Source: Pseudanabaena mucicola FACHB-723
Lineage (GTDB): Bacteria > Cyanobacteriota > Cyanobacteriia > Pseudanabaenales > Pseudanabaenaceae
Reading direction: 5' to 3'
Length of the DNA: 64,000 bases
Assembly: GCF_014696385.1 (NCBI RefSeq)
Contig: NZ_JACJQB010000010.1
Coordinates: 1-64,000 of the forward strand
Part shown: positions 1-9,589 of the stretch, one piece after another
Layout of the letters: each line of letters opens with the position of its first letter
Numbering within the stretch: the stretch's first letter is position 1
Notes under the pieces: generated by a model
Told to the model about the DNA's origin: nothing
Databases searched by the model: none
Seen by the model: the letters and a program-made list of their open reading frames with translations, nothing else
Program-made: the position numbers and the translations under genes

Positions 1-2
1 TG

Positions 3-101
3 TCCTTACTCGTATTAGCGCGATCAGAAATGCCGACACAAATGCTAGTCTTGCTGCATTCCATTGCAGATGCTGCTGCAACATTTCTCGGAATAGGTTA
101 A
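3..101 (+). CDS. Possible 3' end of a truncated gene (window edge)
   Basis: An open frame enters from the left edge and stops with TAA at 99-101. The visible 32 residues are hydrophobic and alanine/leucine-rich with plausible codon use. A terminator-like hairpin follows at 112-154, which fits a real gene end. No family can be recognised from so short a tail. A second frame is also open here (to about 199), so the assignment is tentative. Confidence 0.35.
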   Translation, partial: SLLVLARSEMPTQMLVLLHSIADAAATFLGIG

Positions 102-111
102 TCTCTTTGAT

Positions 112-154
112 AGGGGTTTTATGGTTAGATGTGGTTATCTTTTATAAAACCCCT
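112..154 (+). terminator. Probable intrinsic terminator
   Basis: Inverted repeat AGGGGTTTTAT (112-122) and ATAAAACCCCT (144-154), 11 bp per arm with a 21-nt loop, followed by a T-rich tract. It lies just after the stop codon at 99-101 and before the convergent NACHT gene. Confidence 0.5.
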
Positions 155-215
155 TTCTCTCTACTTTTGCAACTTTTTGTCCTGTACTTAGGGTTTTATC
201 TTTAATTGCGCCCAG

Positions 216-2633
216 TTACTTACTTGATTTTGGAGTTAGTTTGGGAACTTCCAGAGGCAAGAATAAGCTAGATTCGATCTGCGCTTTAACCGATGGGCTA
301 ATATGCTCAGCATTATTTAAACAATCAACCAGCAGTTTATTGGCATCGTGATATGTGCGTAACAGTCGTGTTTGTTCTTCCGTAAAATGCCATGCTTGCG
401 ACCCTTTCCGATGCTGAATAATCAAACTGCGAAATGACTTAGACCATTCCAATCCTTTGACTTGCCACCATTTCGCAAATTTGGCACGATCCTCATGGGG
501 ATTGGGAAGCTCTTGACGCAGTGCTTGTAAACCTTGGTTGAGAATCGGATCTAAAGCACTAGCTAACTCTAAAACCCGATGATTGGTGAAATAAAGGGCA
601 AGATCGAGATTGATGGCAAGGTGAATTGCATGATCGACATCCATTTCGGTGTCCATGGTATTTTCTATTCCCATAGCTCTCTTTTTTGCCCGTTCTAAGG
701 ATTTGGAATGGGAGACATCTAAGGCGCGCGCCCGATCTAGCGATCGCGTTTTTTCTAAATCAATATCTAAATACAATGCGCGAATTGTGACGGGTTTATA
801 GATATCTTGCATCTGGTTAGCTTGGAAATCTATCCATGTTAAAAAGGCTTGAAGATGTTGCTCTTTACTTATGGATTGATCAATTCTTTGTTTAAGCTCT
901 AGTAATATTTGTTCAGCTTGGGGCGAAATACTGAGCGACATGACAATTACGCCATGCCAATGCTTGAGATGAATTCTATCGAGTAAATATTTCTGCACAA
1001 TGTGGGGACGACTATAGGCTAGTCGATAGGCTGCGAGATAGTCATGCAATATTGGCGCATTACTGAGGGTATACACACCCTTAGCAGGTTCGGTCAATAA
1101 GCCATGTTGCCATTTGAATTCTTGAATAATTTGATTGGGGTTGATAGTCGAGGCAATGTTTTGATTAGCAGTAATACATGATTGAAAGTCTTTTACTAAT
1201 TGCTCGGATTCCCACATATAGCCTTGGCGATCAAGTGCCACGATGGCAACATGGGAGAGTAAGTCTAGCTTTTGCGTGATTGACAGTTCGGAAGTAGGAG
1301 GAATTAATAAACATTTAGTCTCTTCCCATGTGGTTAAGAGTAAATCAATAATTTCTCGATAAAAACTTGCCGTAATTGATTTTTTGTTCTGAAAAACATT
1401 GCAAAGGCAAGTGAGAAACAATGGTTTTTTAGCAACTTCTCTTAGTGATGGATTTTTTATAAATAATTGTTCTAAATCAGTAGCTCTTTGAGGTTCTTGA
1501 GGACAGGTAAGATGGAACCATTTCTTCACGAATGTACTAATTTGATTGGCATCAAATGGAGCAATTTCTAGTGTTAGAAATGATTCCAGAATATGGCTAT
1601 AAATTGGATTACGGCTAGTAACTACAACACGATTGTCGGGATAGCGATCGCAAAATTGTAAAATTTGCTGAGTAACTTCTACCCTCTGCATTTCTGGCAC
1701 ATCATACAGACCATCTAAAAGCAGTAATAAGCGTCCCTGACTAATAAGTTGCTCTAGAATATGATTGCTGATTAGTTCATCGGATAAACCGTAATTATTA
1801 AGTTGTTGTTTTAGCCAAACTACAGGATTTTGCAGATCACTAACTGAGTTTAGCGATCGCAGTGACACAAATATGGGCAAACACTCTGGTAATATCTGTT
1901 CGGTAATACAGGCAATTGCCCAATACTTGAGCAATGTGGTCTTTCCTGACCCTAAACTACCTACTAATAAAATCTGTTTAGATTCATCTAAAGCTTGGTC
2001 AGCCGCAATTTTTTCTAAAGAAATATTGCCACGACTGAATCGATTTAGATGTTTATTCGACTCATCAATATCATCAATATTATGATCTAGATATTGGCTA
2101 CTCAATAAACCGTTAAACACATTAATTTCTGTGTATAAATCATGTAAATGTAGTGGTGTATTTACATTAATTATTCTTAGTCGGTCACACTGATTAATTA
2201 AATTAGCTGATATCCTTTGCCGTATAATTGGCAAAATTACGGCAATATCTGTATAGTCCGATGGCAATTGCTCAATGACAATATCTTGACTATCTAGATC
2301 CTGATCTTGTACAAGTTCAATTCCAAAATCTCCATAATCATCTTGATTGACAACCGCACTTTCTCCATTAAGGTATGCCAATGAGATATCATTATTTTCC
2401 TGGATATCAGGGGTTTCCTCTGAACTAGAAGTGAATTCTATCTCCAAGTAATTACAAATTAAGTTGTATGTGTGAATATCGACAATTTCCCCTTTAAAAA
2501 AATTATCAACCAATTGAACTGCAATTTCTAGTTTTTCGGCTAGCTGTAAATAACTATCTCCTCTAATTAACAGCTCACTCTGAGCTTGATCAATCAGTTC
2601 GGATGATGCTTTTAGCATTAGAGGATTATTCAT
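216..2633 (-). CDS. NACHT-domain NTPase with N-terminal HTH-like region
   Basis: An 805-residue STAND-type P-loop ATPase. Walker A is GSLGSGKTT at about 225-233. Walker B is a run of leucines ending DGLYDVPE at about 302-314. A sensor-like VVVTSRNP follows at about 337. Residues 1-70 resemble the degenerate Cro/XRE-like helix-turn-helix found at the start of many cyanobacterial NACHT proteins. Residues about 615-700 are helical with a repeated Leu-Asp-x-Ala spacing, which is common in the C-terminal part of this family. Family members act as intracellular sensors, and some bacterial NACHT proteins are anti-phage. A defence role here is inference. No effector domain such as a nuclease, TIR or protease is visible. 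It is divergent from the ROK kinase gene, 90 nt away. Confidence 0.85.
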   Translation of the reverse strand: MNNPLMLKASSELIDQAQSELLIRGDSYLQLAEKLEIAVQLVDNFFKGEIVDIHTYNLICNYLEIEFTSSSEETPDIQENNDISLAYLNGESAVVNQDDYGDFGIELVQDQDLDSQDIVIEQLPSDYTDIAVILPIIRQRISANLINQCDRLRIINVNTPLHLHDLYTEINVFNGLLSSQYLDHNIDDIDESNKHLNRFSRGNISLEKIAADQALDESKQILLVGSLGSGKTTLLKYWAIACITEQILPECLPIFVSLRSLNSVSDLQNPVVWLKQQLNNYGLSDELISNHILEQLISQGRLLLLLDGLYDVPEMQRVEVTQQILQFCDRYPDNRVVVTSRNPIYSHILESFLTLEIAPFDANQISTFVKKWFHLTCPQEPQRATDLEQLFIKNPSLREVAKKPLFLTCLCNVFQNKKSITASFYREIIDLLLTTWEETKCLLIPPTSELSITQKLDLLSHVAIVALDRQGYMWESEQLVKDFQSCITANQNIASTINPNQIIQEFKWQHGLLTEPAKGVYTLSNAPILHDYLAAYRLAYSRPHIVQKYLLDRIHLKHWHGVIVMSLSISPQAEQILLELKQRIDQSISKEQHLQAFLTWIDFQANQMQDIYKPVTIRALYLDIDLEKTRSLDRARALDVSHSKSLERAKKRAMGIENTMDTEMDVDHAIHLAINLDLALYFTNHRVLELASALDPILNQGLQALRQELPNPHEDRAKFAKWWQVKGLEWSKSFRSLIIQHRKGSQAWHFTEEQTRLLRTYHDANKLLVDCLNNAEHISPSVKAQIESSLFLPLEVPKLTPKSSK

Positions 2634-2723
2634 GGGGTTGCGTCAATTATTTCTGGGATATTCTAACAAAATCAGATGATTGCTGTTGTCTTAAATTATT
2701 GATAAATTATTGAGGGAGCTAGG

Positions 2724-3416
2724 ATGAATTTATTAACCTTGGCAATTGATGTTGGTGGTAGCAGTATTAAGGCAATCCTCTTAGACAACACAGGTGCTAA
2801 GGTCTCTGCCCGATCGCAAATTCTTACCCCCCATCCCGCTACTCCCGATGCCATCGTATCAATATTAACTAGTCTAATATCAACCCATAGCACTTGCGAT
2901 CGCATTTCCATTGGGTTTCCCAGTGTCGTCGAAAATGGGGTAACGCGAGGCGCAATTAATTTACACCCAGACTGGGATGGCTTTCCCTTGCTGCAAGTAT
3001 TACAAAGTAAGTGTGATCAACCGATCAGAATTGCTAATGATGCTGATGTGCAGGGCTGTGGCGCGATCGTAGGGCATGGCGTAGAGCTAGCAATTACGCT
3101 AGGTACTGGATTTGGTTCATCGCTGTTTTTTGATGGTAAATTGTTACCCAATTTAGAACTAGGACAACATATTTTTATTGGCAGCGAAACCTATGAAGAC
3201 AGATTAGGTCAACCCGCACTGGAACAAGTTGGTGTGCAAGTCTGGAATAAAAGGTTACTAGAGGCAATCGCATCACTATATAAATTATTTAACTATGACA
3301 AGCTTTACATCGGCGGCGGTAATGCTCGGTTAATCTCGGTAGATTTACCTGCAAGAGTGGCGATTGTCTCCAATGATTTGGGACTAAGCGGCGGGCTTGC
3401 CCTGTGGAATTATTGA
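2724..3416 (+). CDS. ROK-family sugar kinase (polyphosphate glucokinase-like)
   Basis: A 230-residue sugar kinase of the ROK/hexokinase-actin fold. The N-terminal phosphate loop DVGGSSIKAILLD (about 8-20) binds ATP or polyphosphate. The NDADVQG motif near residue 107 carries the probable catalytic aspartate. GTGFGSSLFFDG near 136 is the second phosphate motif. The pattern resembles PpgK-type polyphosphate glucokinases, but whether it uses polyphosphate or ATP cannot be read from sequence. The start ATG is preceded by a GGGAG ribosome-binding site. It is convergent with the Rel/Spo gene and ends 10 nt from that gene's stop. Confidence 0.82.
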   Translation: MNLLTLAIDVGGSSIKAILLDNTGAKVSARSQILTPHPATPDAIVSILTSLISTHSTCDRISIGFPSVVENGVTRGAINLHPDWDGFPLLQVLQSKCDQPIRIANDADVQGCGAIVGHGVELAITLGTGFGSSLFFDGKLLPNLELGQHIFIGSETYEDRLGQPALEQVGVQVWNKRLLEAIASLYKLFNYDKLYIGGGNARLISVDLPARVAIVSNDLGLSGGLALWNY

Positions 3417-3426
3417 AAAGTATTCC

Positions 3427-5718
3427 TTACTCAGCGACAACGCGAGAAACAGAGAGAATGTCACAGAGCTTATTGATTTGATTGCACACACGATCAAACT
3501 GATTGCGATCGCAAATATCAATGCTCAAATCAATAATGGCCGCTTTGCCTTTTTTCGTCTGCACATTGGCACGGCGTACGTTAATTTTGTTGTCAGACAG
3601 TCGAGATAAGATATCACGCAATATACCGACCCGATCAATCACTTCCACCCGAATATCAATGGGATAGGTTTGGACATGATCATGCTCTTTATCTTGATTC
3701 CAACCCACATGCAGCAAACGATCCGCAGGAATACTCGTTAAATTGTGACAATCATGGCGATGGATGGTAATACCGCGATTACTGCCTAACGCAACCACTC
3801 CAGCGATTGGCTCTCCAGGTAAAGGCGTACAACAACCTGCGATCGAGTAAACCATACCATCCAATCCCAAAATTGGTGATTTAGAATGGCTATGGCTATG
3901 GACATGTTCTTGATGACGAGGCTCAACCTTATAGGAATGCAAACCTCTTTCATTGTGTTGATGTTCGCGCAGCTTATTGACCACCGCATTAACTGAAGTC
4001 TCGCCATAGCCAATACCAGCAATTAAATCTTCAACATTGTGATAGTTACATCGTTCAGCCAGTTTTTGCATCTGGTCAGACTTGAGTAAAGCTTCTAAGC
4101 CAGCCTTACCCAACTCTCGTTCTAGAGCACTGCGTCCTAGGGCAAGATTCTCATCCCGTCGCGATCGCTTAAACCATTGTCGAATTCGACTCTTGGCGGA
4201 ACTAGTAGCCACAAAGTTCATCCAATCGGTACTGGGATGAGCATTGTTTTGGGTAAGAATGGTGACAATATCCCCATGCTTCAGTGGACGCTGTAAAGGA
4301 ACCATTACATTATTCACCAAAGCTCCAGAACAGTGATTTCCTACTTCAGTATGTACACGATAAGCAAAATCTACAGGAGTTGCCCCCCTTGGCAAGCAAT
4401 ACACATCACCCTTGGGACTAAACACATAAACTTCACTATCAAACAAATCTTCCTTAACACTATCGAGATATTCCTGTGGATCGTTCAGTTCTCTCTGCCA
4501 TTCCACCAACTGGCGTAACCAAGTAAACTTTTGATCATCCCCCTTGAGTGGCTTGCTCTCTGAATTACTCTCTTTATATTTCCAGTGAGCCGCGATTCCA
4601 TAATCAGCAATATGATGCATTTCCCATGTCCGAATCTGCACCTCGACAGGCTGTCCTTTCGGTCCAATCACCGCCGTATGCAGAGATTGATAGCGGTTAG
4701 GTTTCGGTAAACCAATGTAATCTTTAAATCTGCCGGGAATTGGACAGAAATAATCATGAACAACCGCAAGAACTCGGTAACATTCTTCCTTTGTATTGAC
4801 GATCACCCGTACCGCCTGAATGTCATAGATCTCGTTATATTGTTTCTTCTGGCGTTCCATTTTGCGATAGATGCCATATAAATGCTTAGGACGACCACTA
4901 ATCTCAAAGTCCTCAATTCCCATATCGGCAAGACGCTCACCCAAAATCTTCGTAACTTCTGTAAGTTGCTCTTGGCGGCTCTCATGGGTTTCGGCAACGA
5001 GAGACTCCATCATTTGATACTGCTCTGGCTCAATATATTTAAAAGCAATATCTTCTAATTCCCACTTAATTTGCCCTAACCCCAATCGATTGGCTAAAGG
5101 AGCAAAAATCTCCCGCGTTTCTCTGGAAATCAGAACTTGCTTCTCAGGTCGCAAATGTTGTAGCGTTCGCATATTGTGCAGGCGATCGGCAAGCTTAACG
5201 ATAATCACCCGAATGTCTTGAGCCATGGCAAGAAACATACGCCGAAAATTCTCAGCCTGACTTTCAGTTTTATTCGCAAAACTCAACTTTGATAACTTAG
5301 TCACACCTTCTACAAGTTGACGAACTTCCTTGCCAAACATTTCTTCAATTTGTTCGCAAGATACTTCCGTATCCTCAACCACATCATGTAAAAAACCTGC
5401 GGCAATCATGGCATCACTGCCACCCAAATCTTTTAGAATTGATGCGACTGCGATCGGATGTAATATGTATGGTTCCCCCGAAGCTCTACATTGCCCATCA
5501 TGCAAGCGATAGGCAAAATCCAATGCCCGACTAACGATATCTTCCTGTTCTAAAATCTCCCTCCTTTGCGACTTTTCCCAACCACCCCTTAGCCAATCTG
5601 GGATCCAAGCATCTACTACAGCATTACACTCGCCTACTTGCTCACTATCTACTTCCACATCCACAGGATTACCTAGATGTTCTACAGGAGCTTCAGCTAA
5701 TAATGTGATTGGAGTCAT
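3427..5718 (-). CDS. Bifunctional (p)ppGpp synthetase/hydrolase, RelA/SpoT family
   Basis: A 763-residue Rel/Spo homologue controlling the stringent response alarmone. The N-terminal HD hydrolase domain is intact: LHPIA near 86, then FLHDVVEDTEV with HD at 111-112, and RLHNMRTL. The synthetase domain has the characteristic YRSLHT segment and EVQIRTWEMH. A TGS domain follows (VYVFSPKGDVYCLPRGATPVDFAY as separate pieces), then a zinc-finger-like region with SIAGCCTPLPGE and a C-terminal ACT domain. With both catalytic halves conserved it should make and degrade (p)ppGpp, as the usual single cyanobacterial enzyme does. The length is normal for the family. Confidence 0.96.
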   Translation of the reverse strand: MTPITLLAEAPVEHLGNPVDVEVDSEQVGECNAVVDAWIPDWLRGGWEKSQRREILEQEDIVSRALDFAYRLHDGQCRASGEPYILHPIAVASILKDLGGSDAMIAAGFLHDVVEDTEVSCEQIEEMFGKEVRQLVEGVTKLSKLSFANKTESQAENFRRMFLAMAQDIRVIIVKLADRLHNMRTLQHLRPEKQVLISRETREIFAPLANRLGLGQIKWELEDIAFKYIEPEQYQMMESLVAETHESRQEQLTEVTKILGERLADMGIEDFEISGRPKHLYGIYRKMERQKKQYNEIYDIQAVRVIVNTKEECYRVLAVVHDYFCPIPGRFKDYIGLPKPNRYQSLHTAVIGPKGQPVEVQIRTWEMHHIADYGIAAHWKYKESNSESKPLKGDDQKFTWLRQLVEWQRELNDPQEYLDSVKEDLFDSEVYVFSPKGDVYCLPRGATPVDFAYRVHTEVGNHCSGALVNNVMVPLQRPLKHGDIVTILTQNNAHPSTDWMNFVATSSAKSRIRQWFKRSRRDENLALGRSALERELGKAGLEALLKSDQMQKLAERCNYHNVEDLIAGIGYGETSVNAVVNKLREHQHNERGLHSYKVEPRHQEHVHSHSHSKSPILGLDGMVYSIAGCCTPLPGEPIAGVVALGSNRGITIHRHDCHNLTSIPADRLLHVGWNQDKEHDHVQTYPIDIRVEVIDRVGILRDILSRLSDNKINVRRANVQTKKGKAAIIDLSIDICDRNQFDRVCNQINKLCDILSVSRVVAE

Positions 5719-5838
5719 AGGTTTTATTTCGCCCTAGCAAAGATAGTTATAAAGTTCTCATAACCTTATTTTAAACTCTATGTCAAATATGCAGTTTTGT
5801 CTTTAGTTTTGTCAAAAACCACAAAATTCAATGATTTT

Positions 5839-6276
5839 TTAGAGAATCATTGGTTTCGTAGATCGATCAATACGCTTGCAAAGAGTCAAGCGGTGCATTT
5901 CATGATCCCAATAAACATTTTCAAATATTTTATAGAGAATATAAAACCCCCTGCCACATTCCAAATCATGACAAGGTGTCGGATCTGCCTCAGAACAGTC
6001 AGAAGACTGTGGTGAATTACCTTGATCCGTAATCACCCACCAATACATTTGTGCCACAATCGAAAACTTAACGGTGATTTGTTTACATGGATCAAGAGAA
6101 TTGCCATGTTTAACGGCATTGACCAATGCTTCTTGTAAACCAAGTCTTAGCTCAGGATGCCACTCTAGTGGTACTTCATCTAGCAACAGATCTAATACTG
6201 GGGCAAGATAGAGGGTTGAAGTAAAACTGAGATTACTCCACTTTCGTCCTACAGGACGTACAGGTGTCACAATCAC
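5839..6276 (-). CDS. RsbW-like anti-sigma regulatory factor (HATPase_c_2)
   Basis: A 145-residue GHKL-type ATP-binding protein related to RsbW/SpoIIAB serine kinases. The N box EALVNAVKHGN (about 49-59) is clear. A WWVITDQGNSP segment and ECGRGFYILYKIF correspond to the later G-box regions. Such proteins phosphorylate anti-anti-sigma factors in partner-switching modules; no partner gene is adjacent. The start is a GTG, with GAGGAG about 13 nt upstream. It lies 120 nt downstream of the Rel/Spo start and is divergent from the PBP2 gene. Confidence 0.82.
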   Translation of the reverse strand: MIVTPVRPVGRKWSNLSFTSTLYLAPVLDLLLDEVPLEWHPELRLGLQEALVNAVKHGNSLDPCKQITVKFSIVAQMYWWVITDQGNSPQSSDCSEADPTPCHDLECGRGFYILYKIFENVYWDHEMHRLTLCKRIDRSTKPMIL

Positions 6277-6431
6277 GGACTTTTAACTCCTCTGAAAAAC
6301 TGCTATAGCTTGCTTTGGAAATTTATGAATAGCGAAATCACTCACTAAACGGGCGAGGGAATTAATTCAATTCCTGATCGCAATACAATATATCTAGATC
6401 CTATTCTAGCGAAAAATCTTCCCTAAGCAGT

Positions 6432-8264
6432 ATGACCTTTACGCAAAGACGAATTTCTCCCTTTAATCCCACAGAAAACACCCGCACAATGGGCAAAGGG
6501 ATGCGTGCAGCAATTCTGTTTTTTGTAAGCATCGCAGTGCTAATCGGACTTTTGGGCGGACGTTTGTTTTATTTACAGCTCATTGAGGGCGATCGCAATC
6601 AACAGCTTGCTGAAAATAATCGGATCAGACTGATCGCCAAACCACCTGAACGAGGCAGACTATTTGATCGTAAAGGTAATATTCTTGCTTCCAGTCGTTT
6701 GGCGCACGTAGTTTATCTCTGGCCAATTGCCCAATCCAAGGAAAAATGGCAGCCAATTATTAATCGTCTAGCCAAGTTAATCGATGTTTCGGCAGAGACG
6801 ATTACTCAAAAACTAGAACAGGAAGGCTATAACTCACCGAACCTTGTGCGCGTTTCTACATCGATTAGCCCCAAGTTAGTCACCATGCTCTCTGAGCATA
6901 GTCTTGACTTGCCAGGCGTAAAGGTAGAACCCGAAGCAGTACGCTATTATCCCAATGGTGATATCGCTGCCCATTTACTTGGTTACACAGGCGAATTAAC
7001 GGCGGAAGAATTACCTAAATTACGAGAAAAAGGCTATCGTCCAGGAGACGTTATTGGCAAAGCAGGGGTTGAGTATGCCTTTGAAAATCAACTAAGAGGA
7101 GAGTGGGGCGGTCAGCAAGTAGAAGTTGATGCTTTTGGTAAGGTATTACGAGTTTTAGGTCAAAAGCCACCAAAAGCGGGTAATGCTGTCAAATTAACCA
7201 TTGATCTAGATCTAGAAAAAGCAGCAGAAAAATTGCTCGGTGAGCAACAGGGCGGCATCATTGCCATGGATCCCAATAATGGTGAAATTCTTGCCATGGT
7301 CAGCCATCCTGCCTTTGACCCAAATCTTTTCTCAGGCAAAATTTCAGAAGCAACATGGAAACGCCTACAGGAAAAAGATCACCCCTTCGTGAATCGAGTT
7401 TTGCAGGTCTATCCACCCGCAAGCACATTTAAAGTGGTAACTATGGCAGCAGGTCTAGAAACTGGTTCATTTGGCATCAATGATTTGCTGCCCACCTATC
7501 CCTATCTTGATGTCGGCGGTTTTCAGTTTTGGGATCACAATAAAGCGGGCTTTGGGACAATTGGCTTCTCTGAGGCGATGGCATACAGCAGCAACACCTT
7601 CTTTGGTCAGGTGGGAATGCGCGTAGGTGAAAAAAAATTAGCGGAATGGTCACATAAATTTGGCTATGGTGAATATTCGGGCATTGAGATTAAAGAAGAA
7701 GAAAGCAAAGGAACTGTCCCCGATGAAGAATGGAAAAAGCGCGTAATTGGTGAACCTTGGTATGTTGGCAACACTTTAAACATGTCGATTGGTCAAGGTG
7801 ATGTCCAAGCGAATCTTGTTCAAGTCTCAATGATGACATCGGCAGTGGGCAATGGTGGCTTCAAAATCAAACCACATTTACTTTTAGAGGACAATGATGC
7901 TAGGGAATGGCGACAGTCTTTGAATATATCGCCAACTAACTTGGCGGCTTTGCAGCAAGCCCTTAAATCTGTATTTGACTACGGTACAGCGGCTTCTCTC
8001 AGTTCTGCTGAAGTATCGATGGCTGGGAAATCTGGGACAGCTCAAGATCCACCACGTCCAAACCATGCTTGGTTTACGGTGTATGCCCCTTACGAAAAAC
8101 CCGAAATCGTGGTGACTGTCTTTGCCGAGAATGCTGGTGGCGGTGGTGGCAGTGCGATCGCCGCACCCTTGGCAGTACAGACAGTTGAAGCCTATATGAA
8201 AATCAAGAAAATGCCGAACTCCCCCAATAATCCTCCTGTACCGTCTGTAACTACAGAGTTGTAA
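6432..8264 (+). CDS. mrdA: Penicillin-binding protein 2 (elongasome transpeptidase)
   Basis: A 610-residue class B PBP that cross-links peptidoglycan during cell elongation. A single N-terminal membrane anchor sits at about 24-48. A dimerisation/pedestal region follows (RGRLFDRKGNILA near 75-87). The transpeptidase domain has all three catalytic motifs: STFK at 331-334 (Ser331 nucleophile), SSN at 386-388 and KSGT at 533-536. The YPPAS context before the nucleophile is typical of MrdA/PBP2 rather than FtsI. Length is normal. A strong hairpin terminator follows at 8273-8303. Confidence 0.93.
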   Translation: MTFTQRRISPFNPTENTRTMGKGMRAAILFFVSIAVLIGLLGGRLFYLQLIEGDRNQQLAENNRIRLIAKPPERGRLFDRKGNILASSRLAHVVYLWPIAQSKEKWQPIINRLAKLIDVSAETITQKLEQEGYNSPNLVRVSTSISPKLVTMLSEHSLDLPGVKVEPEAVRYYPNGDIAAHLLGYTGELTAEELPKLREKGYRPGDVIGKAGVEYAFENQLRGEWGGQQVEVDAFGKVLRVLGQKPPKAGNAVKLTIDLDLEKAAEKLLGEQQGGIIAMDPNNGEILAMVSHPAFDPNLFSGKISEATWKRLQEKDHPFVNRVLQVYPPASTFKVVTMAAGLETGSFGINDLLPTYPYLDVGGFQFWDHNKAGFGTIGFSEAMAYSSNTFFGQVGMRVGEKKLAEWSHKFGYGEYSGIEIKEEESKGTVPDEEWKKRVIGEPWYVGNTLNMSIGQGDVQANLVQVSMMTSAVGNGGFKIKPHLLLEDNDAREWRQSLNISPTNLAALQQALKSVFDYGTAASLSSAEVSMAGKSGTAQDPPRPNHAWFTVYAPYEKPEIVVTVFAENAGGGGGSAIAAPLAVQTVEAYMKIKKMPNSPNNPPVPSVTTEL

Positions 8265-8272
8265 TACCACAG

Positions 8273-8303
8273 TAAAAAAGCGGCGCTTTGCGCCGCTTTT
8301 TTA
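8273..8303. terminator. Hairpin terminator, GC-TTT-GC loop
   Basis: Perfect 14-bp arms (8273-8286 and 8290-8303) close on a TTT loop. The core GCGGCGCTTTGCGCCGC recurs at 15473 and 42561. The A-tract on one side and T-tract on the other allow it to serve both convergent genes, mrdA and ilvC. Confidence 0.9.
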
Positions 8304-8320
8304 TTAGAGAAATGTGATCA

Positions 8321-9406
<1,086 letters not shown>

Positions 9407-9495
9407 CTAGTCTAGCAAAAATCGTCCCCCTAAAGAAATAAAAACAAATAAACTTGTCAATAATTCTGAAAACCCATAAGTAACTGGGCACAATT

Positions 9496-9528
9496 CTTGT
9501 TTTTGCGGGTACTTGTTTTTTGCGGGTA
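9496..9528. repeat. Two tandem copies of a 16/17-bp repeat upstream of the M3 peptidase gene
   Basis: CTTGTTTTTGCGGGTA at 9496-9511 is followed at once by the same unit with one extra T at 9512-9528. The pair sits just upstream of a TATAAT hexamer at 9545-9550 and a HIP1 octamer. The placement suits an operator, but no known regulator site is recognised. Confidence 0.5.
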
Positions 9529-9544
9529 CAAGTGGCGATCGCTA

Positions 9545-9550
9545 TATAAT
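9545..9550 (+). promoter_or_regulatory. Possible -10 box for the M3 peptidase gene
   Basis: TATAAT lies 40 nt upstream of the ATG at 9590. No convincing -35 hexamer is present at 17-nt spacing, where the second direct repeat ends instead, so an activator-dependent promoter is possible. This is inference only. Confidence 0.35.
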
Positions 9551-9589
9551 TGAGTTAGCTATTTACAAATCTTAAAGATTAGATTATCT

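Noticed and set aside
740-747. HIP1 octamers GCGATCGC as possible attachment or origin sites
   Set aside because: They are spread over the whole window, in genes and between them, as usual in cyanobacteria; no clustering that would mark an origin or attachment site.
7884-8270. 128-residue minus-strand frame in mrdA
   Set aside because: Antisense shadow of the transpeptidase domain, no family pattern.
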